From contig CAYGYT010000014.1 of NCBI GenBank assembly GCA_964354215.1, positions 1-51,829 on the forward strand: a stretch of 51,829 nt of DNA, read 5' to 3'. Under the pieces are notes generated by a model. The model was not told the DNA's origin. It searched no databases and was given only the letters and a program-made list of their open reading frames with translations. This document shows, one piece after another, positions 18,772-26,966 of the stretch (its first letter is position 1; each line of letters begins with the position of its first letter). Made by a program: the position numbers and the translations under genes. The stretch comes from CAVRZR01 sp964354215. GTDB lineage: Bacteria > Actinomycetota > Coriobacteriia > Anaerosomatales > CAVRZR01.

Positions 18772-20003
18772 CAGGTCCGGTACTCGCCGTTGATGCGCAC
18801 GTACTCGTAGGACAGGTCGCACGTCCACACGGTCGCTTCACCCGGGCCCAGGTGGAGGTCGACGAGCACATCGACCTCGGGTCGGGCGAGCGCCGCAGCG
18901 GCAGCTTCCTCGTCGAAGAGGAATCCCGTCCCGTCCTTGCACACCGTGATGCCTGCGAACACGACCTCGACACAATCCGGATCGACCTTCGCCGAGGACT
19001 TCCCCACCGCCATCACGACGCGGCCCCAGTTTGCATCGCCGCCGAAGATGGACGTCTTGAACAAGGGTGAGTTGGCGATGGACATCGCCGCAGCCTCAGC
19101 ATCCGCCTCGTCTGCCGCGCCGCGTACGGTCACAGTGATAAACCGCGACGCTCCCTCGCCGTCTCGCACGATCATCCGCGCGAGCTCGCCGCACACCTCG
19201 GCGACGGCCGCCGAGACGACCGCGAAGGCCGGGCTGGCGATTCCAATCTCGTCTCCACCCGCGGCTCCCGATGCGAGCAGTGCGCACATATCGTTCGTCG
19301 AGGTGTCGGAATCGACCGTGATGCGGTTGAACGTCGCGGTGACCGCCGACCCGAGCGCGGCCGCGCAGGCTTCAGAGGTGAGCGGGGCGTCCGTGGTGAG
19401 GAATGCCAGCATCGTGGCCATGTTCGGCATGATCATGCCGCTCCCCTTGGCGATGCCGCCCACCGTGTAGCGTTCGTTCGCCACACCCACAGAGAGCGCA
19501 ATCTGCTTGACGAAGGTGTCCGTCGTCATGATCGCCTCGGCGGCAGCATCCCCCGCCGCCGGAGAGCTGTCGAGCTCCTCGGCGGCATCGGCGATACCCG
19601 CCAGTACTGCGTCCATTCCCAGAGGAACGCCGATGACCCCGGTCGACGCGACAAGCACGTCGGACGGGTCGCAGTCGAGCACTCCGGAAGCGGTCTCGGC
19701 CATGGCCTGTGCGTCCGAGAGCCCCTGAGACCCAGTGCACGCATTCGCGTTGCCGGAGTTCACAACGATTGCCTGCGCGGAGCCGCTAGCGATATGTGAC
19801 CTCGAAACGACGATGGGCGCCGCGGCCATGCTGCTCTGCGTGAACACGGAAGCGGCGGGCACCGGGCCGCCCACGGCACAGATGAGGCAGACGTCGCGCT
19901 TGCCGTTCCGTTTGATGCCTGCGCTTACGCCCGAGGCCAGGAAGCCATCGGGCGCCACGATGCCGCCCTCGGCATATGAGTACCGTCCTTTCGGATCGCT
20001 CAT
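18771..20003 (-). CDS. argJ: Bifunctional ornithine acetyltransferase / N-acetylglutamate synthase
   Basis: Transfers acetyl from N-acetylornithine to glutamate, so the pathway recycles the acetyl group and needs no separate deacetylase. The autocleavage motif MATMLAF is present, with the nucleophilic Thr at about residue 197 that becomes the new N-terminus of the beta chain. The GGDANWGR and C-terminal NGEYRT segments are typical. Two adjacent ATGs occur; the second (20001-20003) has AAGG six bases upstream and is preferred. The protein has 410 residues. Its stop overlaps argB by one base. Whether it is bifunctional or monofunctional cannot be decided from sequence alone. Confidence 0.94.
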   Translation of the reverse strand: MSDPKGRYSYAEGGIVAPDGFLASGVSAGIKRNGKRDVCLICAVGGPVPAASVFTQSSMAAAPIVVSRSHIASGSAQAIVVNSGNANACTGSQGLSDAQAMAETASGVLDCDPSDVLVASTGVIGVPLGMDAVLAGIADAAEELDSSPAAGDAAAEAIMTTDTFVKQIALSVGVANERYTVGGIAKGSGMIMPNMATMLAFLTTDAPLTSEACAAALGSAVTATFNRITVDSDTSTNDMCALLASGAAGGDEIGIASPAFAVVSAAVAEVCGELARMIVRDGEGASRFITVTVRGAADEADAEAAAMSIANSPLFKTSIFGGDANWGRVVMAVGKSSAKVDPDCVEVVFAGITVCKDGTGFLFDEEAAAAALARPEVDVLVDLHLGPGEATVWTCDLSYEYVRINGEYRT

Positions 20004-20089
20004 CATTCGCCTTCCCTGACTCCCATCCTCGCGAGGCGAGGTCGACTGCCGCTGCTCAAGGTACGCGCAACCACGTTGGACGCCTGCCG

Positions 20090-21139
20090 CTAGACCACGG
20101 GCACGGGAGCTGAAAGCCCGGCCGTCTCCTCGAACCCGAACATGAGGTTCGCGCACTGGATTGCCTGACCGGACGTGCCCTTGATGAGGTTGTCGATGGC
20201 ACAAGCCGCAATCAGCACACCAGCTTCCTCGTCGACCGCCACGCCGATATGCGCCCGATTGGTCCCGCTGACCTCGCGCGTCGAGGGCATCCGCCCGGCG
20301 GGATGGACCGTCACGAAGGGCTCGCCCTCGTAGTGAGCGCGGTAGAGCTCGACGGCGCGCTCGCTCGTAAGGTCGCTCGCGTCGTCGGAAAGCTCGAGGT
20401 AGACGGTTGCGAGCAGCCCCCGCGTCATCGGCACGAGATGCGGCGTGAACACGACGCGCACGGGGCACCCCACGACACCCGATAGGGCTTGCGCTATCTC
20501 AGGAGTGTGCCGATGGGACGTCACTTTGTAGGGCGCGAGTGACTCGTTGACGAAGGGGAAATGAGTTTCCGCCGAGTGGCTGCGCCCAGCTCCCGAGACG
20601 CCGGATTTCGCGTCAACGACAACACGCGACGGCCGCGACGTCCCCGCTTCCAGGGCGGGAAGCGTGGCCAGTATTGATGCCGTAGGGTAGCAGCCGGGAG
20701 CAGCAACGAGCCGCGCCTCCGCGAGCCCGGAGCGGTCGAGCTCGGGCAATCCGTACACGGCTTCTTGCAGGAGATGTGGCGCTGTGTGTGCGACGTCGTA
20801 CCACGCCTCGTAGACCGCCGCGTCCTTCAGCCGGAAGTCGGCCGACGCGTCGACCACCCGCACGCCCGCTTCGAGCAGATGTGGTGTGAGAGCCATCGAG
20901 GCCGTGTGGGGCACGCCCAGCAGAGCGAGATCGGTCGAGGCCGCGATCGCGTCGGGATCGGGGTCGGAGAAGGTCGCGTCGCTGAGCCCGGAGAGGGCCG
21001 GGTACACATCGTCGACTCGGCGGCCGGCCTCCTGTCCGGACGTCACAAGAGCCAGACGCATGCCGGGATGGCCGAGCACGAGGCGAACGGCCTCGATGCC
21101 CGCGTACCCCGCGGCACCAACCACAGCGACGTCTATCAC
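20090..21139 (-). CDS. argC: N-acetyl-gamma-glutamyl-phosphate reductase
   Basis: NADPH-dependent reduction of N-acetylglutamyl phosphate to the semialdehyde. The Rossmann start VAVVGAAGYAG is followed by the catalytic motif PGCYPTA with Cys150, and a HRHTPEI block with conserved His. The start is a GTG (21137-21139) behind GAGGAGGAG. The 349 residues are typical. It is the first gene of the arginine transcription unit and lies behind the promoter/operator region at 21181-21255. Confidence 0.95.
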   Translation of the reverse strand: MIDVAVVGAAGYAGIEAVRLVLGHPGMRLALVTSGQEAGRRVDDVYPALSGLSDATFSDPDPDAIAASTDLALLGVPHTASMALTPHLLEAGVRVVDASADFRLKDAAVYEAWYDVAHTAPHLLQEAVYGLPELDRSGLAEARLVAAPGCYPTASILATLPALEAGTSRPSRVVVDAKSGVSGAGRSHSAETHFPFVNESLAPYKVTSHRHTPEIAQALSGVVGCPVRVVFTPHLVPMTRGLLATVYLELSDDASDLTSERAVELYRAHYEGEPFVTVHPAGRMPSTREVSGTNRAHIGVAVDEEAGVLIAACAIDNLIKGTSGQAIQCANLMFGFEETAGLSAPVPVV

Positions 21140-21180
21140 AGCTCCTCCTCGGCGGAGTCAGATTCCTGCGTGTTCGAGGG

Positions 21181-21255
21181 ATGATATCCCCACTTGCGCA
21201 TAGTGGTCAACATTCATACGCAAGAATCGACTCTCGATTGGGAATCCATGCGCAA
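21181..21255 (-). promoter_or_regulatory. argC promoter with repeated operator-like motifs (probable ArgR sites)
   Basis: On the minus strand TTGACC (21205-21210) and TATCAT (21181-21186), 18 bases apart, form a good promoter 42-47 bases upstream of argC. The motif TTGCGTATGAAT (21212-21223) and a close copy TTGCGCATGGAT (21244-21255) lie upstream, 32 bases apart. An inverted half copy ATGCGCAA (21194-21201) sits between -10 and -35. A perfect palindrome, AATCGA-3-TCGATT, lies at 21225-21239. The TATGAAT core recalls ARG boxes. Assignment to ArgR is inference from position. Confidence 0.6.
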
Positions 21256-21317
21256 ATAGGGTATCGAATGAGCGCGCGTATACATTCCTGAGGGTGCTCG
21301 ACGCGCCGAAACCGCGG

Positions 21318-23738
21318 CTACGTGCGTAGCTCCCCGCCGACCGCTCCGAGCACCTTGCGCACGAGCCTCTCGTGCACTGGTTCGATCTCCTCGGCGGTGA
21401 GTGTCCGGTCAGGCGCCCGATAGCTCAGAGAATAGGCCATGGACTTCTTCCCCGAAGGCACGCCCTTGCCTCTGTAGACATCGAACAGGCGTGCCGATTC
21501 GAGGAACGTGCCCCCAGCCGACGTGAGCGCCTGCTCGACGCGCTCGGCAGACACGTCTTCCTGGACAACGAGAGCAAGATCGAGCGTGACCGCGGGGAAG
21601 CGCGGGATCTCGCGGTACGGCCTCGCTTCGCTCGCCGCGCGCGCAAGCATCCGGACATCGAGCTCGAACGCTGTGACGGGCGCGTCGGCTTCGAATTCGG
21701 CGAGCACGCGCGGATGCACCTCGCCTACCCAGCCGACAACCTCACCACCGATGAGCACGTCGGCCCGACGCCCGGGCTGGAGCCAGGGCTGCTCGCCGAC
21801 ACGCGCGCGCCAGCGTTCGATTCCCAGGTCCTCCATGACCACGCCGATAGCCCCCTTGCCGTCGAAGAAGTCGAGCGGCGTTGCAGCCTCGTTCCACGCT
21901 TGCTCGTGCCAGGCACCGGCAAGGACTCCCGAGACGACGCGACGCTCCTTGGGCTGCTTGCGCCCCTCGGCAGTCCAGAACACACGTCCGAGCTCGTAGA
22001 GATGCACGTTCGCGTTGCCGCGCCGCTGGTTGTAGGAGACGGAGCGAACGAGGCCCGGCAGGAGCGACCGGCGCATGAGCGACTGCTCGCCGGACATGGG
22101 ATTGATGAGCTCCACCTGCCGCTCGTCGGCCAGAGGCTCCCACCCCATGCGAGCGAGGTCACCCGGATCCGTGAACGCGTACGTCATGGTCTCGTTGAGT
22201 CCGGCCGAGCGCAGCACCTCACCGATCTTCTCTCGCCAGCGCTGTTCGTCGGTCAGTCCGCCCACGCGTCCGCGCCCGCCAGGCAAGGTCGACGGGACCC
22301 GTTCCATGCCCCAGACCCTCAGTACCTCCTCGATGAGATCGACCTCGCGGCCGAGGTCGGGCCTGAAGGGCGGGACCGCGACGAGGACCGCCGAAGTGCC
22401 GCTCGCGTCGACCGTGCAGCCGAGTGCCGTGAGAATGCGCTCCACCTCATCGGCGGGTGGCGCAGCCCCAAGAATCGCCGCGAGCCGCTCGGGGCGAAGG
22501 GACACCGACCGTTGCTCGAGGGGGAGCGGGTACGCGTCGACGACACTTGGCGCGACCTCGCCGCCCGCGAGCTCGGCCATCAGCTGCGCCGCCCGATCGG
22601 CGGCGGCATCGCAAGCCGTGCGGTCCACACCCCGCTCGAATCGCATGGACGCCTCGGACACGAGGCCGAGAGCGCGGCTCGTAAGGCTGATCGACGCCGG
22701 CTGGAAGCACGCCGCCTCAAGGAGCACGTTGATGGTGGCATCGTTCACCTCGGTGGACTCGCCGCCCATGACACCCGCAAGAGCGACTGGTCCCGTGGGG
22801 TCGGTGATGAGCAGCGTGCCGCTAGCCAGCTCACGCTCCTGGCCGTCCAGGGTCACGAGCGTCTCGCCTTCACGGGCGCACCGCACGCCGATCGCTATCG
22901 TGCCGCTCGCGTCCTTCGCGAGCAGATCGGCGTCGAACGCGTGCAGCGGTTGTCCCAGCTCGAACATGACGTAGTTCGTGATGTCGACGATGTTGCTGAT
23001 CGGCCTCGACCCGGCAGCGATGACCTTCTCGGCAAGCCAGTCCGGCGAGGGCCCGGTTCTCACGTTGCGGATCAGCCGCGCGGTGTAGCGGGGGCACAAC
23101 TCGGGGTCCTCGATCGACACGCTCACGCTCTCGACCGCGGACGCGCCAGTCTCGTCGGGATGTGACTCCGGAACTGTTGAGGGCTCGCCGAGGATCGCCC
23201 CGACCTCCCGCGCCACGCCAGCCATCGACAGGCAGTCGGGCCGGTTCGGTGTGACCTCGAGTTCGAGCACGGTGTCGGCGAGTCCGTAGTACTCCGCGAA
23301 CGCGACTCCGACGGGTGCATCGGCTGGCAGGATCATGAGGCCGCTCTGGTCCGAACCGAGCTCGAGTTCCGCAGCCGAGCAGTTCATGCCTTCGCTCGGA
23401 ACGCCTCTCAGTTTGGCCTTCTTGATGGTCATCCCATTCGGCAAGGTCGCGCCGACGAGCGCGACAGGCACCTTGTCGCCCGCCTCGAAGTTTTGGGCGC
23501 CGCAGACGATGGTGAGCGGCTCGGCGATACCAACATCCACCCTCGTCACCCACAGCTTGTCCGCTTCGGGGTGCCGCTCCTTCTCGAGGATCTGCCCCAC
23601 CACGACGCCTTCGAGCGCCTGCCCGGTAGTGCGCACGGCCTCGACCGCGGTGCCCGTCATGTCGAGGCGGTCGACGAGCTCGGCCACGCCGAGTCGGACG
23701 GGCACCAGCTCGTTCAGCCATTTCAGCGAGACTCGCAT
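21318..23738 (-). CDS. pheT: Phenylalanyl-tRNA synthetase beta subunit
   Basis: Large subunit of the heterotetrameric PheRS, with tRNA binding and editing roles. The N-terminal start MRVSLKWLNELV leads into an EMAP-like tRNA-binding domain (about 40-150). The B3/B4 editing part, B5 and a catalytic-like core follow, then a C-terminal ferredoxin-fold anticodon-binding domain (about 715-806) with RFPAVTLDLALVV. 806 residues is normal. The ATG has AGAAGG ten bases upstream. It follows pheS by 70 bases and shares its T-box leader. Confidence 0.96.
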   Translation of the reverse strand: MRVSLKWLNELVPVRLGVAELVDRLDMTGTAVEAVRTTGQALEGVVVGQILEKERHPEADKLWVTRVDVGIAEPLTIVCGAQNFEAGDKVPVALVGATLPNGMTIKKAKLRGVPSEGMNCSAAELELGSDQSGLMILPADAPVGVAFAEYYGLADTVLELEVTPNRPDCLSMAGVAREVGAILGEPSTVPESHPDETGASAVESVSVSIEDPELCPRYTARLIRNVRTGPSPDWLAEKVIAAGSRPISNIVDITNYVMFELGQPLHAFDADLLAKDASGTIAIGVRCAREGETLVTLDGQERELASGTLLITDPTGPVALAGVMGGESTEVNDATINVLLEAACFQPASISLTSRALGLVSEASMRFERGVDRTACDAAADRAAQLMAELAGGEVAPSVVDAYPLPLEQRSVSLRPERLAAILGAAPPADEVERILTALGCTVDASGTSAVLVAVPPFRPDLGREVDLIEEVLRVWGMERVPSTLPGGRGRVGGLTDEQRWREKIGEVLRSAGLNETMTYAFTDPGDLARMGWEPLADERQVELINPMSGEQSLMRRSLLPGLVRSVSYNQRRGNANVHLYELGRVFWTAEGRKQPKERRVVSGVLAGAWHEQAWNEAATPLDFFDGKGAIGVVMEDLGIERWRARVGEQPWLQPGRRADVLIGGEVVGWVGEVHPRVLAEFEADAPVTAFELDVRMLARAASEARPYREIPRFPAVTLDLALVVQEDVSAERVEQALTSAGGTFLESARLFDVYRGKGVPSGKKSMAYSLSYRAPDRTLTAEEIEPVHERLVRKVLGAVGGELRT

Positions 23739-23808
23739 CGGTTCGCTACCTTCTTCTCAGCGCCTCGGAGGCGGTGCCCGGATGGACGATTCGGACCTGA
23801 CATGCGCG

Positions 23809-24879
23809 CTAGAACTGCCGAAGGAAACGCATGTCGCCCTCGAGCAGCATGCGCAGGTCCGGGATGTTGTACTTGAGCGCGGCGATGCGCTCGACACCCA
23901 TGCCGAACGCGAAGCCCGTGTAGCGTTCGGGATCGACCCCCACGTAGCCGAACACGTTGGGGTCGACCATCCCGCAGCCGAGGATCTCGAGCCAGCCGGT
24001 CTGCTTGCAGAACCGGCAGCCGCTTCCTCCGCAGATGCCGCACGACACGTCGACTTCAGCCGATGGCTCGGTAAACGGGAAGAAGTGCGGGCGAAAACGC
24101 GTGCGTCGGTCCGGCCCGAAGATCTCCCGCACGAAGTGGTCGAGCGTTCCTTTGAGGTCGCCGAAGGTAATCGCTTCATCGACAACGAGTCCCTCGACCT
24201 GCGTGAACTGCGGGAGGTGGCTTGGGTCGGCGATGTCACGCCGATACACCTGCCCGGGGCAGATGATGTAGATCGGCGGCTGCTGGCGTTCGAGCACGCG
24301 CACCTGCACGGGACTCGTGTGCGTCCGGAGTAGGACGTCCGATTCCCCGCGCGACGACGCCTCGGAGCCGCTCTCACCGCTGAGATCTCGCACGTAGAAC
24401 GTGTCCGTGGCGGCGCGGGCGGGGTGCTCAGGCGGGTGGTTGAGCGCCGTGAAGTTGTAGTAGTCGAGCTCGACTTCGGGTCCCTCGGCGACCCTATAGC
24501 CAAGACCGACGAACACGTCGACGATCTGCGCGACGATCTGGTTGATGAGGTGTCGACGGCCGGGCACGTGAGCGCGACCGGGCAGCGTCACGTCGACCGC
24601 GTCCGCTGTGACTCGCGCCTCGAGAGCGGCGTCGCCCAGCTCCGCGCCGCGCGACGCGAGCGCTTCCTCGAGCGACTGGCGCACCTCGTTCGACACTTTG
24701 CCCACCGCAGGGCGTTCGTCGGCGGACAGTGATCCCAAACCGCGAAGGATGGGTGTGAGCAGGCCTTTCTTGCCGAGGTACCTCACGCGGACCGTGTCGA
24801 GCGCACCCGGATCGGCCGCCTCGGCAATCTCGCGCAGACCGTCGAAGCGCAGCTGCTCGAGTTCGTCGACTATCGTCAT
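23809..24879 (-). CDS. pheS: Phenylalanyl-tRNA synthetase alpha subunit
   Basis: Catalytic subunit of PheRS. An N-terminal coiled-coil tRNA-binding arm precedes the class II core with HTSPVQVR (motif 2 region) and the C-terminal FAFGMGVERIAAL (motif 3). A Cys-rich block, CGICGGSGCRFC, is the normal bacterial PheS insert. The ATG at 24879 has GAGGAG four bases upstream; the further in-frame sequence upstream runs into the T-box terminator and cannot be coding. The protein has 356 residues. Confidence 0.96.
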   Translation of the reverse strand: MTIVDELEQLRFDGLREIAEAADPGALDTVRVRYLGKKGLLTPILRGLGSLSADERPAVGKVSNEVRQSLEEALASRGAELGDAALEARVTADAVDVTLPGRAHVPGRRHLINQIVAQIVDVFVGLGYRVAEGPEVELDYYNFTALNHPPEHPARAATDTFYVRDLSGESGSEASSRGESDVLLRTHTSPVQVRVLERQQPPIYIICPGQVYRRDIADPSHLPQFTQVEGLVVDEAITFGDLKGTLDHFVREIFGPDRRTRFRPHFFPFTEPSAEVDVSCGICGGSGCRFCKQTGWLEILGCGMVDPNVFGYVGVDPERYTGFAFGMGVERIAALKYNIPDLRMLLEGDMRFLRQF

Positions 24880-24922
24880 GTCTCTCCTCTTCGGTGACGC
24901 ACCGCTCGGCCGAGTATGGACG

Positions 24923-25230
24923 ACGAAACGAACGGAGCCGGCTCCATCCTTGGTATCCAAGGACGGGAGCCGGCTCCCGCGTTACCACCTCGGTTGACCC
25001 GCATGCAGGTCCTCTCAGTCGCCGGACGCTCAGGTCCGGCAGTGCGGCGGCATTACACCGCGCTGTCCCGATATCGGAGGATCCGGCTCCCCTACTCGAC
25101 CCTGCCGGCCTTTCGGTTCGCGGCTGCTGGAGTGAACCGCTCGACCCGCAGTCCCGGGCTCTTCCAGTCGATGGAGCCCTTCCCTGGTTGGACGCGCTGT
25201 GCCGAGCACCTCTCCGTCATCGCCGTGCTG
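24923..25230 (-). ncRNA. T-box leader (tRNA-Phe-sensing riboswitch) of pheST
   Basis: On the minus strand the T-box core GAGGTGGTAACGCGGG (24977-24992, consensus GGTGG-A-CGCG) sits just before a strong hairpin and upstream of pheS. About 140 bases earlier a possible specifier TTC (Phe codon, 25134-25136) is followed by A, as usual. Uncharged tRNA-Phe would stabilise the antiterminator and allow pheST transcription. The 5' boundary is approximate; the leader begins within about 25 bases of the SipW gene stop. Confidence 0.85.
24934..24978 (-). terminator. T-box-controlled terminator hairpin of pheST
   Basis: GGGAGCCGGCTCC (about 24966-24978) pairs with GGAGCCGGCTCC (24934-24945), with an inner stem TCCTTGG/CCAAGGA. 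Downstream on the minus strand is a weak T-rich stretch (CGTTCGTTTCG). The 5' arm overlaps the T-box core, as needed for mutually exclusive folding. Confidence 0.8.
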
Positions 25231-25253
25231 TATGCGATTAGTGTGGGAGTGTA

Positions 25254-25646
25254 TCACCTGCCAGATGCGACCTGCCACCTGTGGATGACGCGACCCACCG
25301 GCAGCACTGCGGCTACTCGACCGAATACCGCACTCCGCGGCACCGGTTCGCGGTCTGCGATCGGATTCGCATCTCCCCGAGTGACGAACATGTCGCCCTC
25401 TTCGCGGTACACCCTGTGCAGCACTCGGGTCCGGTGACCCGGAGGTGTGTAGAGTACGACGTCGGAGACCGACGGCCTTTCGAGGGCGCTGACCACGCAG
25501 ACGTCGCCGGGCCAGAGCGCCGGAGCCATCGAGCCCCCGCCCACTGTCACGAGCGCGAGCCTGCCCGCCACGATCGCGAGCGCCACCAGGGCGAGCATCG
25601 CGAGGCACGCAAGGCTTGCGGTGCGACCAGCGCAGCTCGCAGCCAT
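25254..25646 (-). CDS. SipW-type (ER-type) signal peptidase I
   Basis: A membrane signal peptidase of 130 residues. One N-terminal hydrophobic segment (about 10-35) is followed by the Ser motif GGGSMAPAL (Ser39). A His, not Lys, occupies the general-base position in RVLHRV (His77), and GDAN (Asp92) with Asp98 follows. The Ser-His-Asp pattern defines the archaeal/ER/SipW class. The ATG overlaps the upstream TasA-like stop by one base (TGATG). Members of this class often process a partner protein encoded next door, which fits here. No second membrane segment is seen at the C-terminus. Confidence 0.82.
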   Translation of the reverse strand: MAASCAGRTASLACLAMLALVALAIVAGRLALVTVGGGSMAPALWPGDVCVVSALERPSVSDVVLYTPPGHRTRVLHRVYREEGDMFVTRGDANPIADREPVPRSAVFGRVAAVLPVGRVIHRWQVASGR

Positions 25647-26131
25647 CAGTGCGACTGCTCGGCGTCGACGTAGAGCGAGACCTTCGCATAGTCACCCGCG
25701 AGATCGTTGCCCGTCTCCGCAGGCAGACCCACCTCGAACCGCAGTTCGCTACGCGTGCCCGCATTCAGCTCGAGCGGCGCCGTCTGCAGCGTGGAGAGCG
25801 GGCCATCGTAGAGCAGGTCCTCGGCGTTGCTGACACGGCAGGTGAGCGCGTTGTAGAAGTCGGTGATACCCGCCTTCTTGGCAGCAGTGACCACGATGTC
25901 GACCGGCAGCGAGCCCGAGTTGTGCACAGACAGCGAACGGATACTAGTGGTGCCCGGTGCAAGCGAATCCAGCGACAGTGGTGCAGACGTGGGTTCGGTG
26001 GAGATCGCGATCGTCCCGGACTTGATGACGCTGTCGGGCACCTGAACTTGGGTAGTGAAGTACGCACCGGCCGCACCGATCGAGATCGCGGCCAGGGCCC
26101 CGAGCATGGCGTAGAGCAGCTTCTTGAACAT
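25646..26131 (-). CDS. TasA/camelysin-like secreted protein with SipW-dependent-type signal
   Basis: A secreted protein of 161 residues. The N-terminus MFKKLLYAMLGALAA carries a hydrophobic signal (about 5-28), followed by AYFTTQVQVPDSVIKSGTI, a pattern seen at the processing site of TasA and camelysin relatives. The mature part is rich in beta-prone segments and includes LSLDSLAPGTTSIRSLSVHN, which recalls the TasA/camelysin fold. GAGGAGG lies eight bases before the ATG. It is coupled to the SipW-type peptidase downstream. Possible roles are surface fibres or pili; the exact function is unknown. Confidence 0.7.
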   Translation of the reverse strand: MFKKLLYAMLGALAAISIGAAGAYFTTQVQVPDSVIKSGTIAISTEPTSAPLSLDSLAPGTTSIRSLSVHNSGSLPVDIVVTAAKKAGITDFYNALTCRVSNAEDLLYDGPLSTLQTAPLELNAGTRSELRFEVGLPAETGNDLAGDYAKVSLYVDAEQSH

Positions 26132-26280
26132 GGATGAGTCCTCCTCGGTCAGTCCGCCGAGGGGAAGCGGCGTGGATGTCGTGGCCGGGCGGCGCCTCAC
26201 CGACCGGGAAGAGCGTGCCACTCGGAGCCTACTGACGTCTTGCCACGTTCTCACCTTCGGAACACAGCGCCTGCAGTCCA

Positions 26281-26317
26281 CGAAGAAAGAACAAGCCCCG
26301 CTGAATGGGCGGGGCTT
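26281..26317 (-). terminator. Rho-independent terminator after rplT
   Basis: On the minus strand AAGCCCCG (26310-26317) pairs with CGGGGCTT (26293-26300) around a nine-base loop, followed by GTTCTTTCTTCG. It ends the infC-rpmI-rplT transcript, so the TasA-like operon needs its own promoter. Confidence 0.92.
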
Positions 26318-26342
26318 GCGGAGTCCTCGATGTGGAGTGGCT

Positions 26343-26702
26343 CTACGCCACGTGCTGCGCCTTGGCGAGCTCGACGAGCTTGGCGAAGGCCGCCGGATCG
26401 TTGATCGCGAGATCGGAGAGGACCTTGCGGTCGAGCGTGATACCGGCCTTCTTGAGGCCGTTCATGAACACGGAGTACGACAGACCATTGGCACGGGCGC
26501 CGGCATTGATGCGAACGATCCAGAGGCGGCGAATCTCACGCTTCTTGTTGCGGCGATCGCGGTAGGCGTACTGCAGAGAATGCTGCACCTGCTCTTTGGC
26601 GGCGCGATAGCTGCGGCTCTTTGCCCCGTAGTACCCCTTTGCGCGGGTAAGGACGGTGCGGCGCTTCTTCTTCGCAGTGACTGCGCGCTTTACTCGAGAC
26701 AT
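26343..26702 (-). CDS. rplT: 50S ribosomal protein L20
   Basis: Binds 23S rRNA early in 50S assembly and often represses its own operon. The 119-residue sequence has the basic N-terminus MSRVKRAVTAKKKRR and the QYAYRDRRNKKREIRRLWI block, diagnostic of L20. It is the last gene of the infC-rpmI-rplT set and is followed by a clear terminator. Confidence 0.98.
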   Translation of the reverse strand: MSRVKRAVTAKKKRRTVLTRAKGYYGAKSRSYRAAKEQVQHSLQYAYRDRRNKKREIRRLWIVRINAGARANGLSYSVFMNGLKKAGITLDRKVLSDLAINDPAAFAKLVELAKAQHVA

Positions 26703-26759
26703 GACTTGCTCACTCCTTGAAGGGCATCGGGCATGGGACGGTGAACGGGTGTGAGGGCG

Positions 26760-26957
26760 CTAGCCGATGCCCAGACCCTTCTTGATGACGTTCTCGTCGC
26801 TCTTGTGCACGAACGAATCGGCACGGAAGGCGCGCTTCCGCTTGGGCGACTTCTTCTCGAGGATGTGGCTCTTGAACGCGTTCGCACGCTTGATCTTGCC
26901 GGTACCGGTCAGCTTGAAGCGCTTCGCGGTGCCCTTATGCGTCTTCATCTTGGGCAT
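26760..26957 (-). CDS. rpmI: 50S ribosomal protein L35
   Basis: A 65-residue basic ribosomal protein with the standard start MPKMKTHKGTAKRFK and an HILEKKSPKRKR segment. It lies between infC and rplT, nine bases after the infC stop, in the conserved gene order. Confidence 0.98.
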   Translation of the reverse strand: MPKMKTHKGTAKRFKLTGTGKIKRANAFKSHILEKKSPKRKRAFRADSFVHKSDENVIKKGLGIG

Positions 26958-26966
26958 GGTCGCTCC

